This document shows, one piece after another, positions 56,869 through 64,000 of a DNA stretch of 64,000 bases. The stretch comes from Tanypteryx hageni. Lineage: Eukaryota > Arthropoda > Insecta > Odonata > Petaluridae. The notes beneath the pieces are model-generated. The model was given only the letters and a program-made list of their open reading frames with translations, did no database searches and was not told where the DNA came from. The DNA is taken from assembly GCA_028673005.1 (NCBI GenBank), contig CM054118.1, forward strand, positions 86,546,964-86,610,963. Reading direction: 5' to 3'. The position numbers were made by a program, and so were the translations under genes. Numbering within the stretch: the first letter of the stretch is position 1; each line of letters starts with the position of its first letter.

Positions 56869-59663
56869 CAGTGGCGGCTCGTGTATAGGCACTGCGGAAC
56901 TGCAGCACCCCCTATTTCCACTTGATATTATCGATAACATTTAATATAATGAGTCCTTTTTTCTTTAATTCTTTCTTTATTTTTGTAGTACAATATATAT
57001 TCCTTAAGCTTAATGTCAGTACTTCAGTAGCCATCCCCCAGTTTATGAAAAAGATACAAAAATCTTTGTATGGAACTGTGCGCTTCACAGTGGCAGCGAT
57101 GTGGTGTTTGACTGTTGTGCGCATGCGCACATAGGAGGGGGGGGTGGGGAGGAAGGCGGGACTGCCAGGTAGAGAGAGCACTGTTGCTCTCGCAGTGCCG
57201 GCTCTGGCGTGATGGTGGAAGGAAGTTTTTTTTTACTCAGCGTGTGTTGTGCTTAAAAACCGTGTACCATATTCTTGAATGCGATAAAGTGTAGAAGAGT
57301 GTAGAATTAGATTATTATTCTGCTTCCAGCTATTCTATTTGATTCATTTTTTTTCGGTTCTTTTATTTAACAGAAAACTTTAACCATGGCCTTGCATCCC
57401 CAAGAAATAAGTTCTGTGACTGTAAGTGAGCTTCAACAGCTTAAGTTTTCACAGCTATCTCTCCATGAGAAAGTTACAGTTAAGAAAAGAGGTCGTTCAA
57501 CACCTGATATTCTAATATCTCAGCCAGGCAAAAGCAACAACAAGAAATATATTCGTAGCTTTAATTCTGAATGGTACCAATGGAAAAGTTGGCTTTGCGG
57601 CTGTGAAGTAAAAAATGCACTGTTTTGCTTCCCGTGTTTGCTGTTTGGAGGTGATGTACCATCGACAAAAGATGGTTTTAGAAATATAAACAAAATGAAA
57701 GAAAAAACTGAAAAGCATGAGAAGTCAAAGAAGCACGTTGATAATGTTGTTTCACTGTCACTTTTAGGAACCGTAAGTATTAAGGAGAAACTTAGTGAGG
57801 CATACAGACTTTCAATCAATGAGCATAATATAAAAGTTAAAAAGAACCGTGAAATTTTGTCCAAAATAATAGACTGCATTTACTTTTGTGGAAACTTTGA
57901 AACTCCCTTACATGGACATGATGAAAAAGACGATTCAGTAAATCCAGGGGTATTTAGAGGATTAGTAAATTTTGCATCTAAATTAGATTCAGATTTGAAG
58001 AATCACTTAGAAACCAGTGCAGTCTTCAAAGGTGTTTCTAAGACCATTCAGAATGAGATACTTGACTGCCTGCTACAAATATACCATGAGGAGATAAGGA
58101 CGGAAATTAGAAAAGCTTCCTTTGTAGCTGTCATGGCTGATGACACAACAGATGTTTCGGAACACACTCAAGTGGTTCTTGTTCTACGGTACGTATTGAA
58201 TGAAGAAATATTTGAGCGATTTTGGGGATTCTTTATTCCAGAAAATCAAACTGCAGATGGCATATCAAAACGTATTTTAGAACAATTGGACATAATCCTT
58301 CAAGGAAATGGACAAAAACTGATAGCTCAGACATTTGATGGTGCAAATGTCATGAAAGGCAAAAAAGCAGGAGTTCAAGCAAAAATAAAAGCAGTTTATA
58401 GTAATGCACATTTCATTCACTGTTATGCACATCAACTTAATTTAATAATGAGAAATGCAGCAAGTATTACACGAAACGCAAGAATATTTTTCTCTAACAT
58501 TCTGGCTATTCCAACATTCTTCTCAAGATCACCACAACGTGTGTCCATTCTCAAGAAACATATGGACGTCAGCATTCCACGTCCATCCTCTACAAGGTGG
58601 AATTTCAACATACGGACCGTAAACAGAGTTAATGAAAATTTGCAACCTTTAAAAAACTGCCTTACTGAAATTCAGTCAACATCAAATGCAGATCAAACCA
58701 TTGCAGAAGCAACAGGAATTTTAAAATACCTGAATGATGATAATTTCAAGTTTTGGTTAGAGCTTTTTCATCAGATTATGCCTCATGTTGAAATAATTTA
58801 CAACCAAATGCAATCTCGAGAAATTAGTGTGTTTAAAGTTAATGAATATATAACAAATTTCAAAACTGCTATTTTAGAATTGAGAAACTCAAAGTACTGT
58901 GAGAATCCTTCAAAGACACTCATGGCAGAAGCTAAGGAAGTGTGTGACTATATATGTGTTGATATAATGGACAGATATTCTTCCACTAAACACTTAGTAG
59001 CTGCTAAATTGTTCAACAAGAAATGCTTCACTAGATTTAAGAATGAACATCCCACAAAAGAGATAGTACTGACCACTGAAGCTTATCCCATGATTGAAAA
59101 AGAAAAGCTTGAAACTGAACTAAAAGTATTCTATTGTAGGACTGATATTCATGAATATTGCAAATTAATTGAGCTGCTGAAATTTATCTTGGAAAATAAT
59201 CTAGATGATGTTTTTAGTGAAATTACGAAACTGATAAAAATCCTCTTGACAATTCCCATGACTACATCAGAGGCAGAGCGCTGCTTTTCAACATTGAAAA
59301 GAATAAAAACTTTTTTAAGAAGCACTATGAATTCGGAAAGACTAAATGCGCTTGCAGTACTTTCAATAGAGAAAAATTTCCTCAATTGTCATCCAGAGAT
59401 CAAGGAGAAAATTATTGAACTTTTTGCGCAAATTAAAACAAGAAGAATGGATTTCATTTTTAAATGAATAGATCAAGCTTGAACTGTAACAACTTAAGTT
59501 AAAGTAAGTAAAAAATGTTTGGTTTTTTTTGTTAAGATTTTATCAAGTTCCTGAATAAATTTTCTTTTTATACATGTTTTTTTCCTTTTACACAATTTTA
59601 AAACAAAGGCTAAAAATTTTCTGGAGCAGCACCCCCACTAATTTTAGCTACGAGCCGCCACTG
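56869..59663 (+). mobile_element. Inner, apparently complete hAT element, 2795 bp, perfect 8-bp target duplication
   Basis: The left end CAGTGGCGGCTCGTGT is inverse to the right end (TAGCTACGAGCCGCCACTG). Flanks are GTAAATGT on both sides (56861-56868 and 59664-59671). GCAGCACCCCC-type motifs are mirrored inside each end. It contains the intact 693-residue transposase. The ends, the duplication and the open frame together indicate a young, possibly autonomous copy. Confidence 0.95.
57386..59467 (+). CDS. hAT transposase, 693 aa, intact (TTF/ZMYM-type zinc finger family)
   Basis: The start codon sits in AACCATGG, a strong animal context, and the frame is uninterrupted to TGA. Residues about 55-118 form a TTF-type zinc finger (WLCGCEVKNALFCFPCLLFG with later HEKSKKH). 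The RNase H-like catalytic core has MADDTTDVSEHTQ near 250-262, TFDGANVM near 316-323 and CYAHQLNL near 346-353, then SSTRW near 401-405. The C-terminal hATC dimerisation region includes TTSEAERCFSTLKRIKTFLR near 626-645, where the catalytic Glu lies, and NALAVLSIEK near 654. Family knowledge: such proteins bind the terminal repeats and excise and insert the element with 8-bp duplications. Similar proteins are annotated in animals as zinc finger MYM-type-like. Confidence 0.93.
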   Translation: MALHPQEISSVTVSELQQLKFSQLSLHEKVTVKKRGRSTPDILISQPGKSNNKKYIRSFNSEWYQWKSWLCGCEVKNALFCFPCLLFGGDVPSTKDGFRNINKMKEKTEKHEKSKKHVDNVVSLSLLGTVSIKEKLSEAYRLSINEHNIKVKKNREILSKIIDCIYFCGNFETPLHGHDEKDDSVNPGVFRGLVNFASKLDSDLKNHLETSAVFKGVSKTIQNEILDCLLQIYHEEIRTEIRKASFVAVMADDTTDVSEHTQVVLVLRYVLNEEIFERFWGFFIPENQTADGISKRILEQLDIILQGNGQKLIAQTFDGANVMKGKKAGVQAKIKAVYSNAHFIHCYAHQLNLIMRNAASITRNARIFFSNILAIPTFFSRSPQRVSILKKHMDVSIPRPSSTRWNFNIRTVNRVNENLQPLKNCLTEIQSTSNADQTIAEATGILKYLNDDNFKFWLELFHQIMPHVEIIYNQMQSREISVFKVNEYITNFKTAILELRNSKYCENPSKTLMAEAKEVCDYICVDIMDRYSSTKHLVAAKLFNKKCFTRFKNEHPTKEIVLTTEAYPMIEKEKLETELKVFYCRTDIHEYCKLIELLKFILENNLDDVFSEITKLIKILLTIPMTTSEAERCFSTLKRIKTFLRSTMNSERLNALAVLSIEKNFLNCHPEIKEKIIELFAQIKTRRMDFIFK

Positions 59664-59826
59664 GTAAATGTAATACATTACCTTTTCTAGATTTCAATTT
59701 TCGAACGCAACATGTTTGAACACACATGTTATACATGTCTGCATTGAATATTTTCTCTTACTATATACATTAATTAACATCTTTATTATTTCAGATAATA
59801 CGATATTTTTGGCCTCTTTTTAAAAT

Positions 59827-61662
59827 ATGTCAATCAGTAAACCAAGTACTTCAACAGCTACGATGAAGAGGAAATATAAAGATATTGCTTGCCAGGAATT
59901 CAATATAGCTTGGGAGGAACAGTTTTTATTTACTAATCAGGATGTTGAAAAGCCAGTAGGTCTGATTTGTAATACTTGTGTTGTTGTCCCAAAAAAATCA
60001 ATTTAGAACGGCAATTTAACCAAATTTTTAAATCCAAATACCCAGCTGGTTCTACTTTGCGTGCCAAATTTGTGTCTAAAAAGAAGAAGACTTTATCAGG
60101 CCAGCAATCTTTTTTTAAGAAATAAGTTGGTGAATTAACACCTATGGTAAAAGCTTCTTATGAAATTTCACTTCATCTTGCTCGTAAGAAAAAAACATAT
60201 TCTGACGGAGAAGGAATTATTACACCTAGCCTTTTAATATTTGCAAAATATAGTGGCGACCCTGAAATAAAAAGAATGATTGACAATATCGCACTTTCCC
60301 GAAATAGTGTTATGAGAAAAATTGATGACATGGCCCGCAATGTTGAGAAACAAATCAATTCTTCTCTAGACTCATGTAAATATTTTTAATTAGCTATTGA
60401 CGAAATTTGTGACAATACTGATGGTGCTCAGCTCATTGGATTTGTCCACAGCATTAATGACAATTTTGACATCAATGAAGAACTTTTAGATTTATGTCAA
60501 TTAATTTCTTGCAAAGGTCAAAACATTTTCGAACAACTTAAAAACTGTATTGAAAAAAAGAGGTTGATTGGCTCCTGCGATGAGAGGAAAGAAAAACGGT
60601 TTTGTAGCTTTAATAGAAAAATACTTGAGTCGCAAGATACAGAAATATCATTGTATTATTCACCAGGAGGCGCTTTGTGCCAAGGATTTGGATTTATCTT
60701 ACGTATTTGATCCAGTAGTACGCTATATAAATAGAATTCGATCCCAGGCATTAAACCGACGTGAATTTCGTGACTTAATTTTTGAAAACCCAGACTCAGG
60801 TGATAATAAAGAGTTATTGATGAATTGTAATGTTCGTTGGCTATCAAAAGGAAAGGCACTCGAGAGATTTTGGCACCTGAGAGACAGTGTTTTAAAATTT
60901 TTAGAAGAAAAGGACGAACTGCCAGAAGACTTCAGACTTCTGAAGAACGAAGAATGGTTGTGCGATCTTGCTTTCCTTACGGATAACACAGGACATTTGA
61001 ACAACCTTAATTTGCACTTACAAGGTAAAAATAATATATTTCCTACTATGTGCAACATAATAACATCGTTCAAAGCAAAGCTTCAGCTTTTTTCTAAAGA
61101 TTTTGCTAAAAAATGTTTGACTGATTTCAGTCATATGCAGCAAATTGAAAATGAAAGTAGTAACCGAGCAAATTTTGAAAAGTATAAATATTTTGTGAAT
61201 ATTTTGAAAACTTCATTTTAAGTAAGATTTGAAGACTTTCAGGAAGACATATACAATGTTGAACAATATGTAAACCCTTTTTCAATAGAAATTGCTAATC
61301 TCGATAGGTATCCAGCAGAAATTCAAACTGAAATTCTTGTTCTCCAGAACCACACTGCACTACACAGCAAATCTAAAGAAATAATTTCTACTCCTGTGAG
61401 TCAAGATTATATTGATTTTTGGAAATTTCTTCCTGTGGATGAATATCCAAATTTACGCAAACTGGTTCTCCGGTATTCGTGCAAATTTGGCTCTACATAT
61501 ATTTGTGAACAATCGTTTTCAACAATGAATATCATAAAAACCAAGTATCGATCGAAACTTACTGACGATCATCTAAAATATTTAATACTAATGGCATGTT
61601 CAAATACAAATCCAAACATTGATGCAATAATAAATAATATGCAGTTGCAAGTGCCTCATTAA
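59827..61662 (+). pseudogene. Outer hAT transposase, broken (ZBED5/GTF2IRD2-like family)
   Basis: The start at 59827 gives a BED-like finger segment (KRKYKDIACQEFNIAWEEQF, then LICNTC) ended by TAG at 60004. Later frames continue the protein: 60144-60389 (SYEISLHLARKKKTYSDGEG), a stop, then 60568-61221 (APAMRGKKNGFVALIEKYLS, CIIHQEALCAKDL, NVRWLSKGKALERFW), a stop, and 61396-61662 (FGSTYICEQSFSTMNIIKTK, the hATC region). At least three stop codons and probable frameshifts separate them. The order of motifs is that of ZBED5/GTF2IRD2-type hAT transposases. Confidence 0.85.
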
Positions 61663-61860
61663 GAAAGATTTGGATATTTTTAAATTTGAAAATGTATGCT
61701 AATAAATAAATCATATGGAATAAAATTATTATACAGAATTTGTGTTACTTTTTTATAAATTTATTTGTATGACTTAAAAAATTATTGGGTGGCACGCGAT
61801 AAATTTTTGGGTTGATTTGTGGCACACGGCAGAAAAAGGTTGGCCACCACTGATATAGAC

Positions 61861-63440
61861 TATGTATTATTATTAAAACAGTATGAGAAAATTTTAAGTT
61901 AGGTCAAAATTTTTTTCATGCAGCAATGCTATCCTGTTTTCACGAAGCATGTCATCATCAACAGAAACAAAGACTGGACACACATACAGACAACAGAAAT
62001 CTTTTTAATCAGCATGAAAGGGAGTGGGTAAATCCAATTGACAAACAAGGAGGGGAGGTGCTTTTTGTCAGGTGGGTATATGGGGATGGGAGAAAAGGAA
62101 AGAAAGATGAAAGGATGAAGGTAAACGGCCACTAATGAAGTTAACTCACAGCAAAACTGAAGATGGGACAAAGGGGGACCAGGTAATGAGACAAAGAGGT
62201 GGTTAAGGAAGAAAGAAGGAAACTGAGGCTTAATGATCATTTGAGGAAAGGTGCACACATAACAAACAGTTTAAAAGAGAGAGGGATTGGATTGAAAAAG
62301 GTGTTTGTTTACCCTATAGTTGGGAAAGTGTTACAATTTGTTCAAGGAAGTCTAATTTAATGCCTCCCATATAAGAAAGAAGGTTGGGGAGAAGTCCAAA
62401 TAATATTTAGCTAAGATTAAATGGTTGGAAAATTGGAAATCGTTAGTTATCGAATAATCCAGCCATATAAACTTCAAAGTACTAATTTTCAAATTCCCAA
62501 ATTTAAATATATTATAGTTCCACAGAACATATAAAGAGTGAGATGATATTGAATTTTGGACCACAGCAGTTATATTAATGGTAACAAAATGCCTTTGGCC
62601 GACAATTTATTTATGGTTCCGTTTACTGTTCACTTAGAATACATTGCCACTTACATTCAAGATGAACCAAAATGAAGAATGTCAAAGAAAAAACTAAGTT
62701 CTAATAAAAAGAAAAGACTACTTTTAGAATGAGAGATGAATGCTTCTGGAGCTTAATGAAAGCAATTTTTAAGGATAAGTATCACTAAGGAGGTGCAGTA
62801 GGGCAAGTAATGCCATTTGATACACATTGTGTGTGATAGTACACAATTGTTGCAGCTGCAATAAAATGTTGGAACTTCAAAGGTAAAAAGCTACAACTAT
62901 TCAACAAATCACTGAAAAAGCATTCAGAAAAATTTTCCCAGAAAATATGCTTACACATAAATTCAAAATTTTTATATTAAAAATTCATTTCAATAAAAAA
63001 AAGGAATTTGAAACAAGAAGAAAAGCATTTTATGAGAGATGTACCAGGATGAAATATGGCACCAAAATTTATGCTCAAAGAAATGGAAAATTTATGAGAT
63101 TCAAAATTATAGCAAAGCCAAACTGTTTTCAAATGATATCACAATAACAAAAATATTTGAAATGGTGTTTATTTTCGTGGAATTAAAACAATAGTCTAAA
63201 TGACTTTGAAAGAAACAGTTCAAATTACATTTTTCTCCACTTTAAATTCAATAATGATCAGACAAACTTTAAAAAAATTTCAATATTTTAGAGAAAAACT
63301 GTTACATGACTGAAAAGTACACAAAATACAGAACAAGGAAAAAGAAATACCAATATGTTTAGATTCCAAAATGAACTTGTCAAATGTACATCATTAGGCA
63401 TAAAGGCAAAATGTCCCTCCAAAAGGAGATTTGTTCTTTC
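61861..63440. other. Intron sequence of gene B
   Basis: AT-rich with G/A-rich patches at 62080-62240. No supported exon or element. Confidence 0.35.
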
Positions 63441-63444
63441 TCAC

Positions 63445-63679
63445 CAATCTGTTCGATGGAGTCATCCTCGTGAGGAGAGGCCACCGGATTGACTCTCGGA
63501 GTCCCGACCGTCCCCGCAGCTTCAGACACAAGTCGATGAGTGGACCGACTTGAGGGTGGAGAGGAGGACGTGGAGGTGGGAGGGAGGGAAGAGATCGGAG
63601 AGGAGGGCGAGGGGGGAGGAGAGGATGGAGGCACCAACGACGTCATCTTACTTGGAGACTCCAGGTGGACGATCCCATT
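63445..63679 (-). CDS. Gene B internal exon: Ser/Pro-rich
   Basis: Minus strand: the acceptor GCTTGATCCCCCTTGCAG precedes 63679 and the donor GTGAGA follows 63445. The 235-nt exon begins in phase 0 (NGIVHLESPSKMTSLVPPSS) and ends after one base of a codon (EDDSIEQI then G). That phase fits the acceptor at 44216 exactly, giving an Asp codon. Residues 14-50 of the exon are almost entirely Ser, Pro and Thr, so it likely encodes a flexible tail. Upstream exons lie outside the window. High GC sets it apart from its intron. Confidence 0.7.
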
Positions 63680-64000
63680 CTGCAAGGGGGATCAAGCAGG
63701 TTGGAGAGAACAAAGGATCAGCATTTATCATAAAAGGGATCAATATAATGAATGATCGGGAGTAATGCACTCAACAAGCGTAGCGTAAATTAAGTATGTT
63801 TCTCTCAGAAGATTCAGCAATTGCAATTTCAGCTTTTGCTTCCAGCATGGTTGCTGCTCTGATATAGCGATATGCTTCAACTATATTATTATCACAATGT
63901 GCTTTAAAATTTTTCTAAATATTGTATTTAATGAAGTTCAATAATAGGATTAATGAGTTTTCAAATTTTATTTCCATCAACATAGAGCCCTCATAGAATA
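63680..64000. other. Intron upstream of the gene B exon
   Basis: A pyrimidine-rich stretch on the minus strand just before the acceptor supports the splice call. The rest to the window edge is AT-rich and featureless. Confidence 0.4.

Larger units (their letters stand above)
56309..61852 (+). mobile_element. Outer hAT element, 5.5 kb including a nested hAT, perfect 8-bp target duplication
   Basis: The left end CAGTGGTGGCCAACCCGTGG, then CACACG, is inverse to the right end (CACACGG.. GGTTGGCCACCACTG). Flanks are ATATAGAC on both sides (56301-56308 and 61853-61860). Removing the nested element leaves about 2.74 kb. It carries a decayed transposase: a possible first exon near 56682-56835 with donor GTAAGT, and the main coding part 59827-61662. 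It lies inside the 44.2-63.4 kb intron of gene B. Confidence 0.92.

Overview
This window reads as nuclear DNA of an arthropod, most likely an insect with a large, transposon-rich genome. It is AT-rich. Its host exons are short, have canonical GT/AG splice sites and are separated by introns of kilobases. The rest is dominated by transposable elements in many states of decay: hAT, piggyBac, pogo/Tigger, CR1/Jockey-like LINEs, tRNA-derived short repeats and many MITEs. I could not place the species. There is no operon, no prokaryotic gene arrangement and no CRISPR array.

Two host genes are visible, both on the minus strand. Gene A (18964 down to 1499) can be assembled completely. Exon 1 (18964-18880) encodes a signal peptide, exon 2 is 2493-2296 and exon 3 is 1653-1499. 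Splice phases agree at both junctions and give a 145-residue secreted protein of unknown family; a poly(A) signal lies at 1267-1262. Its first intron is about 16.4 kb and is packed with elements. Gene B enters from the right edge. One internal exon (63679-63445) and a terminal coding exon (44216-44011) encode a Ser/Pro-rich C-terminal tail, and the roughly 19.2 kb between them holds several nested transposons.

Elements by region. 4-6 kb: a piggyBac-like element bounded by TTAA, carrying a second repeat inside. 7-14.4 kb: small MITEs, two purine-rich tandem arrays, a LINE 3' end, a perfect hairpin and a fold-back element whose terminal inverted repeats contain tandem 16-mers. 15.8-17.7 kb: two non-autonomous hAT elements, one hosting a tRNA-like retrotransposed repeat. 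21.9-30.4 kb: five hAT-type MITEs and a head-to-tail cluster of LINE copies (23.4-26.1 kb). 31.9-34.1 kb: a pogo-like element with a decayed transposase and a nested MITE. 34.6-38.0 kb: a LINE with an uninterrupted 1067-codon ORF including a 2A-like motif. 38.7-41.2 kb: another LINE fragment and two MITEs. 46.8-47.8 kb: a hAT element with a perfect 8-bp target duplication. 50.1-53.7 kb: a Tigger-like element hosting a piggyBac element. 56.3-61.9 kb: a dead hAT split by a complete younger hAT that encodes an intact 693-residue transposase.

The most notable objects are the hAT-in-hAT nest with perfect target duplications at both levels, the 2A-bearing LINE with an open frame, the LINE 3'-end cluster, and the newly assembled secreted-protein gene. 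I did not find a clearly novel multi-gene system. All family names rest on motifs read by eye, without database searches.
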